Position numbers and translations under genes: made by a program. Positions 9,023-16,749 of a stretch of DNA of 55,988 nucleotides are shown here, one piece after another (positions within the stretch are counted from its first letter, which is position 1; every line of letters begins with the position of its first letter). The DNA comes from ZC4RG42 sp003242425 (GTDB lineage Bacteria > Pseudomonadota > Gammaproteobacteria > Burkholderiales > SG8-39). The notes under the pieces were generated by a model. That model was not told where the DNA came from, searched no databases, and saw only the letters and a list, made by a program, of their open reading frames with translations. Where the stretch lies: positions 1-55,988 of the forward strand of contig CALCIE010000088.1 in assembly GCA_937907425.1 (NCBI GenBank), written 5' to 3'.

Positions 9023-9829
9023 ATGCTTGAAGCCTTACGTGCCCTCGACGTTCCGCTGTTCACCATCGGCAACACGCCCATCAGCGTGATCAGCATCACG
9101 CATCTCGTCCTTCTGCTGCTGGCGGTATGGTTCATCTCCCGCTGGGCGAGCCGCCTCGTCTCCGACCGGCTGCTCGGCCGTACTGATCTCGACGTCGGGA
9201 CGCGCAAGGCCTTCGGCGCCGTGATGCGCTATCTCGTTCTCATCATCGGCGCCGTGGCGGTGCTGCAGACCTACGGCATCAACCTCAGCACCTTCAACTT
9301 CCTGGCCGGCGCCTTCGGCGTCGGCGTGGGCTTCGGCCTGCAGAACATCTTCCAGAACTTCATCAGCGGCCTGATCATCATGCTCGAGCGGCCGGTGAAG
9401 GTCGGCGACCGCATCGAACTGGGCGGCCTGCAGGGCGACGTGGTCGACATCGGCACGCGCCGTACCACGCTGGTCACCAACGACGCGACCGCGGTCATCG
9501 TGCCGAACTCGCGCTTCATCACCGAGAACGTCATCAATTACGCCTACCTCAACGCGCCGATCCGGCTGCGCCTGTCGGTGACGGTCGCGCCCGGCAACGA
9601 CCCGCAGGAAGTGCGCGCGCTGCTGGAGGGTGTGGCGAAGGCGCATCCCGAAGTGCTCGACGATCCGGCGCCGGGGGTGCGTCTGCTGGCGCTGCAGGGC
9701 GGCGGGGCGATGGCCTTCGAGCTGCAGGTGTGGAACCGCTCGCGTATCCGAGACAAGGACGAACTGATCAGCGAGCTCAATTTCGCCATCCACCGCGCGC
9801 TGAGCGAACGCGGCATCGAGCTCGCCTAG
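9023..9829 (+). CDS. Small-conductance mechanosensitive channel, MscS family
   Basis: A 268-residue inner-membrane channel that opens under membrane tension to release solutes during osmotic downshock. Three hydrophobic segments are visible (about residues 20-40, 60-80 and the pore helix). The pore helix contains the MscS signature AGAFGVGVGFGLQNIFQNFISG, followed by the beta domain LERPVKVGDRIELGGLQGDV and VPNSRFITENVINY. The length is close to the compact E. coli MscS (286 aa). The ATG at 9023 immediately follows a 10-bp tandem repeat rather than a strong ribosome binding site. The gene is divergent from the mannosyltransferase gene. Confidence 0.94.
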   Translation: MLEALRALDVPLFTIGNTPISVISITHLVLLLLAVWFISRWASRLVSDRLLGRTDLDVGTRKAFGAVMRYLVLIIGAVAVLQTYGINLSTFNFLAGAFGVGVGFGLQNIFQNFISGLIIMLERPVKVGDRIELGGLQGDVVDIGTRRTTLVTNDATAVIVPNSRFITENVINYAYLNAPIRLRLSVTVAPGNDPQEVRALLEGVAKAHPEVLDDPAPGVRLLALQGGGAMAFELQVWNRSRIRDKDELISELNFAIHRALSERGIELA

Positions 9830-9851
9830 CTGCGCGCGCCGGTCTTTGCGC

Positions 9852-10325
9852 TCAGGACCAGTAGGGATCGGTGCCGTAGTAGCGGTGCAGCTCGCTCGCC
9901 CAGCGCTCGTCGGCCATGGCGGGCCAATGGTTCTTGTCGAAGCCGGGCGCGTTCTGCAGCCGTTCCCGGTCCACGTCGAGGATGAAGCACTCGTTGTCGG
10001 TGTCCAGCGTGAGCGCCGGCCAGGGAATGGCGAACAGCTTGTCGCCGATGCCGAGGAAGCCGCCGGTGGCCAGCACCGCGTAGGCGATGCGCCCGCTGCC
10101 GACGTCGAGCATGATCTCCTCCAGCGTGCCGAGCTTCTCGCCCTGGCGGTTGCGCACTTCGTCGCCTTCCAGTGTGCTGGCTGCCATGATGCGCGGCCCA
10201 GGCCCCGGCGTCTCTTCCGGCGTGCCTTCGATCTTCGCGCCGCGCGTGCCCGCGGTGCTCAGGGACCCCGTGCCGCCGGTGGTCAGGGTGGTGCCTTCGG
10301 GCAGATTCGGATCCTGCTTGCTCAT
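9852..10325 (-). CDS. PRC-barrel domain protein (cytoplasmic copy)
   Basis: A 157-residue protein; AAGGAG upstream supports the start MSKQDPNLPEG. The first ~50 residues are Gly/Thr/Pro-rich and probably disordered. A PRC-barrel follows (about residues 58-120: NRQGEKLGTLEEIMLDVGSGRIAYAV, then GFLGIGDKLFAIPWPAL). The C-terminus (APGFDKNHWPAMADERWASELHRYYG) is a conserved tail also found in the adjacent gene. PRC-barrels bind RNA or protein partners (RimM, photosynthetic reaction centre H subunit). This single-domain group is common in stress clusters, without a defined biochemical role. The gene is a tandem paralogue of 10357-11004. Confidence 0.8.
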   Translation of the reverse strand: MSKQDPNLPEGTTLTTGGTGSLSTAGTRGAKIEGTPEETPGPGPRIMAASTLEGDEVRNRQGEKLGTLEEIMLDVGSGRIAYAVLATGGFLGIGDKLFAIPWPALTLDTDNECFILDVDRERLQNAPGFDKNHWPAMADERWASELHRYYGTDPYWS

Positions 10326-10356
10326 CGCTCGAACTCCTTGGTGAAGGCGCCATGCC

Positions 10357-11004
10357 CTAGCGCCGGGGGGCCGCCTCGCCGCCTGTGGTGGAGCGTGAGG
10401 CCGGACTGTCCGGATGCGGCCGGACCCGTTCGCGGTCCTGGCCGTAGAAACGCCGCACCTCCGTGTTCCATTGCGCGTTCGCCATATCCGGCCAGCGGTC
10501 GGGATCGAAGCCCGGCGCCTGCCGCAGCCGCTCCTTCTCGACGTCGAGGACGAATACGTGATCCCTGGCATCGAGCTGCAGTGCCTTCCACGGCACGGCG
10601 AACAGTTTGTCGCCCAGACCGAGCACGCCGCCGAAGGACACCACCGCGTAGGCGATCTCGCCGGTGCGCGGTTCGATCACCAGTTCCTTGATGTCGCCCA
10701 ACGCCTCGCCTTCGGCGTTGCGCACGTCAGTGCCGATGATGCGCGTGGCGCGATGCGTCATCGCCCAGAGTTCCTGCGGATCGCGGCGCGCCGCGGCGGA
10801 CGCGGCATCGCGTTCGTTCTTCGCCGTTCCCGCCGAACCGCGCATCGCTTCGCCCGGCCGCGTCCCGCCGGAATCGTCGCGCGCCTGCCGGACGGAAACG
10901 CCGGCGTCGAGCGCGTGCGCGGTTCCGATGAGCCCTGCGCAGAACGCCGCCAGAAAAATGCGATCGAAGCTTGCGATGCGGCGACGCGACGGCGATCGCC
11001 GCAT
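10357..11004 (-). CDS. PRC-barrel domain protein (exported copy)
   Basis: About 215 residues from the ATG at 11004; an ATG at 11040 and a GTG at 11049 are alternatives in frame. From 11004 it begins with an Arg-rich n-region and hydrophobic core (RRIASFDRIFLAAFCAGLIGTAHA), a probable signal peptide. The PRC-barrel (NAEGEALGDIKELVIEPRTGEIAYAV, GVLGLGDKLFAVPWKALQLDA) and tail (APGFDPDRWPDMANAQWNTEVRRFYG) are clearly homologous to the neighbouring gene. The pair therefore places one copy in the periplasm and one in the cytoplasm. A strong sigma-54-like promoter lies at 11079-11095. Confidence 0.78.
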   Translation of the reverse strand: MRRSPSRRRIASFDRIFLAAFCAGLIGTAHALDAGVSVRQARDDSGGTRPGEAMRGSAGTAKNERDAASAAARRDPQELWAMTHRATRIIGTDVRNAEGEALGDIKELVIEPRTGEIAYAVVSFGGVLGLGDKLFAVPWKALQLDARDHVFVLDVEKERLRQAPGFDPDRWPDMANAQWNTEVRRFYGQDRERVRPHPDSPASRSTTGGEAAPRR

Positions 11005-11078
11005 GGAAAGAACCGGCGGGAGCGGGCCCGCGTCGTGCATGAGCGACACCGCGGCGTGGCAATGGAATACGAAAAGTT

Positions 11079-11095
11079 CCGCAAGCGCTGTGCCC
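11079..11095 (-). promoter_or_regulatory. Candidate sigma-54 promoter for the PRC-barrel genes
   Basis: On the minus strand GGGCAC-N5-TTGCGG matches TGGCAC at five of six bases and has a complete TTGC with the right spacing. Transcription would start near 11070, about 30 nt before the ATG at 11040 and 66 before that at 11004. Confidence 0.6.
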
Positions 11096-11129
11096 GCGAA
11101 CGCCGTGACGACGCCTGTGATGAACGTGC

Positions 11130-11146
11130 AGGCATGCCGGCTGCAC
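11130..11146 (+). promoter_or_regulatory. Weak sigma-54-like element before the DUF2383 gene
   Basis: AGGCAT-N5-CTGCAC keeps GG-N10-GC but matches the two boxes only partly. It overlaps the 12-mer ATGCCGGCTGCA, which recurs at 28396-28407 upstream of another candidate promoter, so it may instead be a regulator site. Confidence 0.3.
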
Positions 11147-11190
11147 GGTGGCGCGAAACGTTCAGCAGTTTCTTATTCGGAGGAAAGACG

Positions 11191-11676
11191 ATGACCCAGG
11201 CTCGGGTGTCGGAAATACTCGACGACCTGATTGAAGTGTGCAGAGAGGAGGAAAGCTGTTACAGGCGATGTCTGCAGGTGCTGAAGAAGGATGCGTTGCG
11301 GCGCGTGCTCAGGCGCCGCGCCGGACAGGCCGCGCGGGCGCAGCGCGCGCTCGCGAAACTGCGCAAGGCCATGGGCGCCAGGGAATGCACGGGTCCGGTG
11401 CTCGCGCAACCGGCGAAGATGAACGAAGCGCACGCGTTCGGCGCCGTGAGCGACGAAGCGTCCGCGCTCGGCATGTGCGAGCGCGTCGAAGCGGTGGTGC
11501 TGATGCGCTATCGCGACGCGCTCGATTTCGAGTTGCCGGAACCGGTGCGCAGGCTGCTGCAGCGGCAGTTCGACGCGCTGCTCGCGCGGCGCTCGGTGCG
11601 CGAGGTCGTGACGACGCCGCCTCAGCCGCAGCGCGATACGTCCCGGCCGCATACCGTCGCGGTACTCGTGCGATAA
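11191..11676 (+). CDS. DUF2383 four-helix-bundle protein (PA2169-like)
   Basis: A 161-residue protein with AGGA 8 nt upstream of the ATG. The N-terminus VSEILDDLIEVCREEESCYRRCLQ is characteristic of the DUF2383 ferritin-like group, which forms a four-helix bundle. Two cysteines (Cys-Tyr-Arg-Arg-Cys) occupy helix 1; a second long helix pair contains MCERVEAVVLMRYRDALDFELPEPVRRLLQRQ. No signal peptide. The family occurs widely in proteobacterial stress regions; metal binding is suspected from the fold but not shown. It begins a run of same-strand stress-type genes (11191-13526). Confidence 0.72.
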   Translation: MTQARVSEILDDLIEVCREEESCYRRCLQVLKKDALRRVLRRRAGQAARAQRALAKLRKAMGARECTGPVLAQPAKMNEAHAFGAVSDEASALGMCERVEAVVLMRYRDALDFELPEPVRRLLQRQFDALLARRSVREVVTTPPQPQRDTSRPHTVAVLVR

Positions 11677-11688
11677 CGGAAGGACGCC

Positions 11689-11946
11689 ATGGAATTCGGT
11701 GCCAACGAACAGGACGCGCGCGAAAGCGGTCGCTATCCCTGGGAAGACGGGACGCGAAGCGGTGAGCTTCCCGGCTGGCTCGCGGCCCTGCGCGGGCGCA
11801 CGCGCACGGCGACCGGTGCCGCGCAGCGGCGTTTGTCGGAGACCCGGCAGCACGCGGCCGCCGGCATTCGCGACCATCCCTATGCCGCGATAACGGTCGC
11901 GTTGGCGGCGGGGCTGGTCATCGGCATCCTGATCGCACGCCGGTGA
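11689..11946 (+). CDS. DUF883/ElaB-like small membrane-anchored protein
   Basis: An 85-residue protein with GGAAGGA before the ATG, 12 nt after the preceding gene. It is hydrophilic until about residue 60, then has a single C-terminal membrane helix (HPYAAITVALAAGLVIGILIARR). That tail (Asn/His-Pro-hydrophobic-GxxxG-Arg-Arg) is the DUF883/YqjD/ElaB signature, tail-anchored inner-membrane proteins linked to stationary phase and ribosome binding. A paralogue lies at 28920-29210. Its N-terminal half is shorter and more acidic than typical ElaB. Confidence 0.75.
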   Translation: MEFGANEQDARESGRYPWEDGTRSGELPGWLAALRGRTRTATGAAQRRLSETRQHAAAGIRDHPYAAITVALAAGLVIGILIARR

Positions 11947-11983
11947 GCCGGGACCGCGACGGCGAGCCCGGCAGGGAGCAAAC

Positions 11984-12622
11984 ATGTTGAGCCGACGATC
12001 GCAACGATGGATCGTAGTCGCGTTGAGCCTGATTGCCGCCGCGGGTTGCGGGCGGGAGGAGACGCCGCCTTCCGCGAGGGAGGATGCGGCGGTGATGCGG
12101 CCGCCCGCCGATGCCGACACGCCCACCACGCCTGAGGACGAGGCGGCCAGCCGTGCGGAGGCCGCGGAGACGACGCTGAACGAGACCGATCGCGAGTTCG
12201 CCACCAGTGCGTTCGCGGCCAATATCGCCGAAGTGCAGGCCGGCCGGCTCGCTGCCGAGAAGACGCTGAACGACGACGTCCGTCAGTTCGCACAGGAAAT
12301 GGTGAAGGAACACACCGCGGCCAATGAAGAACTGATGAAGCTCGCCAAGGAGCTGAAAATCGAATTGCCGACCTCGCCGCTTCTCGCGCTGAAGGAGGAT
12401 CTGCAACGCCTGAGCTCCGTCACGGGACCGCAGCACGACCGTTTCTATACCGAACGCTTCGGCATTCATGCGCACGAACAGTCGCTCGAGCTCTACGAGC
12501 GCGAGATCCGCGAGGGGCAGGACGGCGAGCTGAAGCGTTTCGCCGAGCGTAAGGTGCCGTTGCTGCGCGCACATCTCGAGCGCGCCAGACGGCTGCGCGA
12601 AAGCGTCGACACGGCCCGCTAG
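11984..12622 (+). CDS. DUF4142 lipoprotein
   Basis: A 212-residue protein with a lipoprotein signal (MLSRRSQRWIVVALSLIAAAGC, lipobox AAGC at about residue 22), a Pro/Glu/Ala linker to residue ~65, then a DUF4142 helical domain (TDREFATSAFAANIAEVQAGRLAAEKTLNDDVRQFAQEMVKEH, with later helices ending ERKVPLLRAHLERARRL). DUF4142 is a ferritin-like four-helix bundle in exported proteins; His and Glu residues are present but no function is assigned. GGGAG lies 7 nt upstream. It belongs to the same-strand stress cluster. Confidence 0.82.
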   Translation: MLSRRSQRWIVVALSLIAAAGCGREETPPSAREDAAVMRPPADADTPTTPEDEAASRAEAAETTLNETDREFATSAFAANIAEVQAGRLAAEKTLNDDVRQFAQEMVKEHTAANEELMKLAKELKIELPTSPLLALKEDLQRLSSVTGPQHDRFYTERFGIHAHEQSLELYEREIREGQDGELKRFAERKVPLLRAHLERARRLRESVDTAR

Positions 12623-12634
12623 GCCCGCACCGCC

Positions 12635-12651
12635 GGGAACGGCGGTTGCAC
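12635..12651 (+). promoter_or_regulatory. Candidate sigma-54 promoter before the 12774 membrane gene
   Basis: GGGAAC-N5-TTGCAC has a complete TTGCA and GG-N10-GC spacing; the -24 box differs from TGGCAC at two bases. The same boxes (GGGAAC, TTGCAC) recur at 36542-36558 on the other strand. The site overlaps a small hairpin (ACCGCC-N6-GGCGGT, 12629-12646) after the DUF4142 stop. Confidence 0.4.
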
Positions 12652-12720
12652 CGCACATAGAAGCGGCGCGGCCTCCCGCGACAGGTCGCATCCGCCTTCC
12701 GTACGCCTTCGGCTGCGGAA

Positions 12721-12753
12721 GCGCTGCCGCATCCGTAAGCGATGCGGCAGCGC
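12721..12753 (+). other. 13-bp perfect hairpin in the leader of the 12774 gene
   Basis: The arms GCGCTGCCGCATC and GATGCGGCAGCGC pair perfectly around the 7-nt loop CGTAAGC. A smaller hairpin (CTTCCG...CGGAAG, 12696-12721) directly precedes it. The structure ends 11 nt before GGGAGG. There is no T-tract, so it is more likely a leader structure, mRNA stabiliser or protein-binding palindrome than a terminator. Confidence 0.7.
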
Positions 12754-12773
12754 AACCTCTTTGGGAGGAAGCC

Positions 12774-13526
12774 ATGGCGGTGGACATTCCCGGCAACGCG
12801 CGACGCATGTATCTCAGTCCCATTTCCTGGCAGGCGATCATCGCCGGCCTGGCGGTCGGAATCGCCGTACAACTGTTCCTCATGCTGGCCGGCGTGGCGA
12901 TCGGCGGACTCGCGATCGAGCCCGGAGAAGGTATGGCCCGCATGAGCGCGGGTGCCGCGCTCTGGAGCGCCGTCAGCATGCTCGTTGCCGCCTTCTTCGG
13001 CGGCTATGTGGCGGCACGCGCCTCCGGCCTGCGGCGCAAAGGCGACGGCGTGCTGCACGGCGCGGTGGCCTGGGCCGCGTCCACGTTGCTTTACGCCGTG
13101 CTCGCCAGCACGGTGTTGAGTGCGGCCACGGCCGGGCTGTTCGGTCAATTGCGGCCGATGCTGAGTCAGGCCGTGCCGCAGTCCATGCAGCAGCGGCCGC
13201 AACAGGCGGACCGCGAACAGATCGCGCAGACGCTGCGCAATCTCGGGCTGCCCGAGGAACAGGTGCAGCGCATCGTTGATGAAGCGGGCGCCGTCGCGCA
13301 GGGCGGCGGGTTGTCTGCGGATACGCGCGCGACCATGGAAAGCGCGGCGGATCGCCTCGGGGCGACGACCGGCGCGCTGGCGGCGGCGGTCGCGCTGTCT
13401 CTCGTTGCCGGCATCATCGGCGGCATCGCCGGCACCAGGGGGCAGCGCCGCGTGCGCCGTCATCGCGTCGAACCGGTCGAGATGAGCGCCGGCGAGGCGC
13501 GCGTGGTGCACCGTCCGGTACTCTGA
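12774..13526 (+). CDS. Conserved inner-membrane protein (PhnA-like annotation group)
   Basis: A 250-residue membrane protein starting after GGGAGG. It has hydrophobic helices near residues 20-45, 62-83, 95-122 and 200-220, with a soluble cytoplasmic or periplasmic insert of about 80 residues (Gln-rich QQRPQQADREQIAQTLRNLG) and an Arg-rich tail. Proteins starting YLSPISWQAIIAGLAVGIAVQLF are often labelled 'PhnA-like', but nothing here supports a role in phosphonate metabolism. Gly-rich helices with GxxxG suggest tight packing or oligomerisation. It ends the stress-gene run and abuts the glycan operon convergently with no spacer. Confidence 0.7.
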   Translation: MAVDIPGNARRMYLSPISWQAIIAGLAVGIAVQLFLMLAGVAIGGLAIEPGEGMARMSAGAALWSAVSMLVAAFFGGYVAARASGLRRKGDGVLHGAVAWAASTLLYAVLASTVLSAATAGLFGQLRPMLSQAVPQSMQQRPQQADREQIAQTLRNLGLPEEQVQRIVDEAGAVAQGGGLSADTRATMESAADRLGATTGALAAAVALSLVAGIIGGIAGTRGQRRVRRHRVEPVEMSAGEARVVHRPVL

Positions 13527-14549
13527 TCAGACTGCGGAACGTGCTGCGGGCCGTCTGCCGCGCGACCGCGCGGGCATGCGCAGCGTCGCGGGCGGATCGA
13601 CGTCGAGGCGTTCGCAGAAGTCGCACACGGTCTCGCGCAGTCCCGCGTCCAGATCGATGCGCGGCGACCAGTTCAGCGTCGTCTGTGCGAGGCGGATGTC
13701 GGGGCAGCGCTGAACGGGATCGTCCGCAGGCAACGGCCGGTATTCGATGGCCGAGTGCGAATCCGTGAGCGCGACGATGCGCCTTGCCAGCTCCTCCACC
13801 GTGATCTCCGCCGGGTTGCCGAGATTCACCGGACCGGTGAAGTCGTCCGGCGTTGCCATCAACCTGATCAGCCCTTCGACCAGGTCGTCCACATAGCAGA
13901 ATGCGCGCGTCTGCGTGCCGTCGCCGTAGAGCGTGATCGCTTCGTGCCGCAGCGCCTGGACGACGAAGTTCGAGACCACGCGGCCGTCGTCGGCCGCCAT
14001 GCGCGGGCCGTAGGTATTGAAGATGCGCGCGATCTTCACCGGCACGCGATGCTGGCGGTGGTAGTCGGAGAACAGCGTCTCCGCGCAGCGTTTGCCTTCG
14101 TCGTAGCAGGCGCGCGGGCCGATGGGATTGACGTGGCCGCGGTAGTCCTCGGGCTGCGGATGCACCGCGGGATCGCCGTACACCTCGCTCGTCGAAGCCT
14201 GCAGGATGGGCACGCGCAGGCGCTTGGCGAGCCCCAGCATGTTGATCGCGCCGTGCACGCAGGTCTTGAGCGTCTGCACCGGATCGTTCTGATAGTGGAC
14301 GGGCGAGGCCGGGCAGGCGAGGTTGTAGATGCGGTCCACTTCCACGTAGAGCGGGAAGGTGATGTCGTGGCGCATCAGCTCGAAGCGCGGATGGCGCAGC
14401 AGATGCACGATGTTGTCGCGGTCGCCGGTGTAGAAGTTGTCCACGCACAGCACCTCGGCGCCGGCGGCGAGCAGGCGGTCGCAAAGATGCGAGCCGAGGA
14501 AGCCAGCGCCGCCGGTGACGAGGATGCGCTCGCGGGTGCGCCGGCTCAT
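13527..14549 (-). CDS. UDP-glucuronate decarboxylase-like NAD-dependent epimerase
   Basis: A 340-residue extended SDR whose ATG overlaps the preceding stop. The Rossmann motif GGAGFLGSH lies at residues 13-21, the adenine pocket in VDNFYTGDRDNI, and the catalytic Tyr-x3-Lys in CYDEGKR with upstream STSEVYGDP. The sequence PRFELMRHDITFPLYVEVDRIYNLACPASPVHYQ is typical of UDP-xylose synthases (UXS), which convert UDP-glucuronate to UDP-xylose. A related UDP-sugar epimerase is possible. It is the last gene of the eleven-gene glycan operon and would supply a pentose donor to its glycosyltransferases. Confidence 0.85.
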   Translation of the reverse strand: MSRRTRERILVTGGAGFLGSHLCDRLLAAGAEVLCVDNFYTGDRDNIVHLLRHPRFELMRHDITFPLYVEVDRIYNLACPASPVHYQNDPVQTLKTCVHGAINMLGLAKRLRVPILQASTSEVYGDPAVHPQPEDYRGHVNPIGPRACYDEGKRCAETLFSDYHRQHRVPVKIARIFNTYGPRMAADDGRVVSNFVVQALRHEAITLYGDGTQTRAFCYVDDLVEGLIRLMATPDDFTGPVNLGNPAEITVEELARRIVALTDSHSAIEYRPLPADDPVQRCPDIRLAQTTLNWSPRIDLDAGLRETVCDFCERLDVDPPATLRMPARSRGRRPAARSAV

Positions 14550-15733
14550 GCGTCGAAGGCGCGGTTGAGCCGCGTACGCGCCGCGCCGGCGGCGGCCGGT
14601 TCGATGCGCTCGTGCTGCAGACGCTCGAAGGTGCGTTGCTGTTCGCGCAGCTCCTTCGCCAGCCACATGTCCACCGCCCGTTCGCCCTGTTCGTCGGCCG
14701 GTCCCCACAGACCGTGGCTGTTGCGCAGCTCGAAGGCTTGCTTGGGGCAGTCGACGATCGGCGCGATACATATCCCGTGCACGGCCGTGCCGTGGGAGGC
14801 GGCATGCTGCGCTTCGCGGCATATGTAGCGCAGCCAGGCGGCGCGGCCGGCACCGTCGTGCCCGGTTGCCGCCACCACCAGGGGGCAGGCGTAGCGGCGG
14901 CCGAGTTCGGCGAGCATGTCCGAAAAGCGGCGCCACTCCGCCGCCTGCGGGTCGATCATCCTGCCGGGATAGCGCGGCCCGGCGTAGTAGTACTGGCTGC
15001 CGAGATAGTGGCTGACGCCGATCAGGTCCAGGTGGTGTTCACGCCCGCCCAGTTGCGGCCAGCTGCGTCCGGCGAGCATGTCGAACACCGCGTACTGTTC
15101 GCGGCGCATCGCGTCCGCGGCGTCGGCGTCCTCCGGATGGAAAGGATGGGCGCTCACGTGCACGAGCGGTTCGACGTGCATGATGCGGATCTCGGGAAGG
15201 ATCTCGCGCATGGCGTCGACGGCCGAGATCGCCGCGCGCACCAACTGGCAGCGCAGCTCCAGCCCCCTTTCCTCGAGGAAGGGAAAGCAGTGGCCCAGTT
15301 CGCCGCCGGCGCGCGACAGCGGGCCGATTTCGTTGACGGGTACGACGATCGGCTGCTTGACCTCCTGGTCGCGCAGCAGGCGAGCGAAGGCGCGCGCGTA
15401 AGCCGTGAAGCGCTGCACGAACATCGGCCGCATCACGTCGATGTCGGCCGGCCAGCCACCGTCGAGCAGTGTCCAGATCAGTTGTATGCCCTGGGCGCGC
15501 GCGCTGTGGATGCGGCGCCGCACGAAGCCGAAATCGTATTGGCCGGGCACGCGTTCGATCGCCGCCCACTGTGCCGTCTCCCGCGCGACCAGCAGACCGA
15601 GCTTCTTGGCGCGCGCGTAATCCTCGGCGTAGAAGCGGTGGTGGCCGCAGAGCTCCGCCTGTTCGATGCGCCGGCCCTTGCGCGGCATGTAGGTGCGACC
15701 GGGGAAACCGGCGATGAAGAAACCGTTCAACAT
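14546..15733 (-). CDS. GH1-like TIM-barrel protein lacking the nucleophile
   Basis: A 395-residue protein; the ATG at 15733 has GGAG 8 nt upstream. It follows the glycoside hydrolase family 1 (beta-glucosidase) plan: FYAEDYARAKKLG, the ERVPGQYDFGFVRRRI segment, and NEIGPLSRAG at the usual acid/base NEP position. At the C-terminal position where GH1 has the nucleophile in TENG, it reads VVAATGHDGAG, so the catalytic Glu appears absent. It may be a non-hydrolytic homologue, a transglycosidase with another mechanism, or a binding protein. No signal peptide, so it acts in the cytoplasm. ATGA overlap with the epimerase gene. Confidence 0.7.
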   Translation of the reverse strand: MLNGFFIAGFPGRTYMPRKGRRIEQAELCGHHRFYAEDYARAKKLGLLVARETAQWAAIERVPGQYDFGFVRRRIHSARAQGIQLIWTLLDGGWPADIDVMRPMFVQRFTAYARAFARLLRDQEVKQPIVVPVNEIGPLSRAGGELGHCFPFLEERGLELRCQLVRAAISAVDAMREILPEIRIMHVEPLVHVSAHPFHPEDADAADAMRREQYAVFDMLAGRSWPQLGGREHHLDLIGVSHYLGSQYYYAGPRYPGRMIDPQAAEWRRFSDMLAELGRRYACPLVVAATGHDGAGRAAWLRYICREAQHAASHGTAVHGICIAPIVDCPKQAFELRNSHGLWGPADEQGERAVDMWLAKELREQQRTFERLQHERIEPAAAGAARTRLNRAFDA

Positions 15734-15749
15734 GATGGTGCTCCGGAGC

Positions 15750-16697
15750 TCATGCGCACACCTCAAGCAAGAGGCGTGACCATTCGGCGGCGAAGCGCTC
15801 GATGTGGAAGCGCTCCAGCGCGTCGCGGCGTGCGTTCTCGCCCAGGCGGCGCGCTTCGGCCGGGTCGGCGAGCAGTTCGCGCATGCGCGCGACCAGCACC
15901 TCCAGGCGCGTATCCACCCAGCCGGAATGGCCGTTGCGGACGACCGTGCTCATCTCGGTGGTCGCGAGACCCACGATCGGCAGACCGATGGTCATCGCCT
16001 CGACGACGGCGAGCCCCAGGCTGGTCCAGCGGATGGGATTGAAGAAGAAACGGTAGGGCGCCATGTAGGCGCCGAGCGCCGCGTTGGGCACCTCGCCCAG
16101 TCCGCCGGCGCGTTCGGCGTCCATGCCGACGAGGTGGAGCGGCACCTGTTCGCGCACCGTCGCGAACACGTCCGCGCCGAGCCGCCGGCCGCGCCTGGCC
16201 AGGTGGTTGACCACCACGATGCCGCGTTCCAGTTCGCCGCCGTAACGGGCTTCGGACAGCGGTTTGACTCCGTGCTCGATGACGCGCACGGGCGTGCGGC
16301 TGCTGTCCCACATCAAGGCGTTGAAAGGCGTGCAGTGGACGAGCACTGTCTCCGGATCGTCCACGAAGTGGCGCGTATCGGTGGGATGCTCCTGCGGTGG
16401 ATCGTGTTCGAGGTAAATGCGCGGCAGCCGCTGCTGTTCCGCCGACAGCAGTAGCAGCCGGTCGCGTTCCCAGCCGGTGCGCGACTGGTAGAGCACGCAG
16501 TCGAAGCGCGTGCGGCGCACTTCCTCCACCGGCACTTCGATGACGTTGTCGCCCCAGGGCAGCGTGCCGGCGCGGCCGGCATAGCCGGGCGAACGCTGGG
16601 CGTCGCGCAGCACCAGGAAGTCGTGCGGCGCCTGGCTCAGGTAATAGAGGTAGTTGCCGTGCACGTGCCAGGTGAGGATGCGCAGGCGCCTGCTCAT
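15750..16697 (-). CDS. Glycosyltransferase (GT4-like)
   Basis: A 315-residue GT-B protein; AAAGGA upstream of the ATG at 16697. The N-terminus (RRLRILTWHVHGNYLYYLSQAPHDFLV) is short for the family. The donor half includes VVNHLARRGRRLGADVF, FFFNPIRWTSLGLAVVEAMTIGLPIVGLATTE and a final helix. The SLGLAVVEAMTIGLPIVG segment is the GT4 signature, but the usual leading Glu-x-Phe is replaced by RWTS. It probably transfers a sugar to the operon's glycan. It lies 16 nt before the GH1-like gene. Confidence 0.8.
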   Translation of the reverse strand: MSRRLRILTWHVHGNYLYYLSQAPHDFLVLRDAQRSPGYAGRAGTLPWGDNVIEVPVEEVRRTRFDCVLYQSRTGWERDRLLLLSAEQQRLPRIYLEHDPPQEHPTDTRHFVDDPETVLVHCTPFNALMWDSSRTPVRVIEHGVKPLSEARYGGELERGIVVVNHLARRGRRLGADVFATVREQVPLHLVGMDAERAGGLGEVPNAALGAYMAPYRFFFNPIRWTSLGLAVVEAMTIGLPIVGLATTEMSTVVRNGHSGWVDTRLEVLVARMRELLADPAEARRLGENARRDALERFHIERFAAEWSRLLLEVCA

Positions 16698-16749
16698 GCG
16701 TTTTTCCTTTCGATGCCGCCCGGGCCATTGGCCCTTCGTCCACCTGGGT

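Noticed and set aside
12629..12646. Intrinsic terminator after the DUF4142 gene
   Set aside because: ACCGCC/GGCGGT forms a stem, but TGCACC follows instead of a T-tract.
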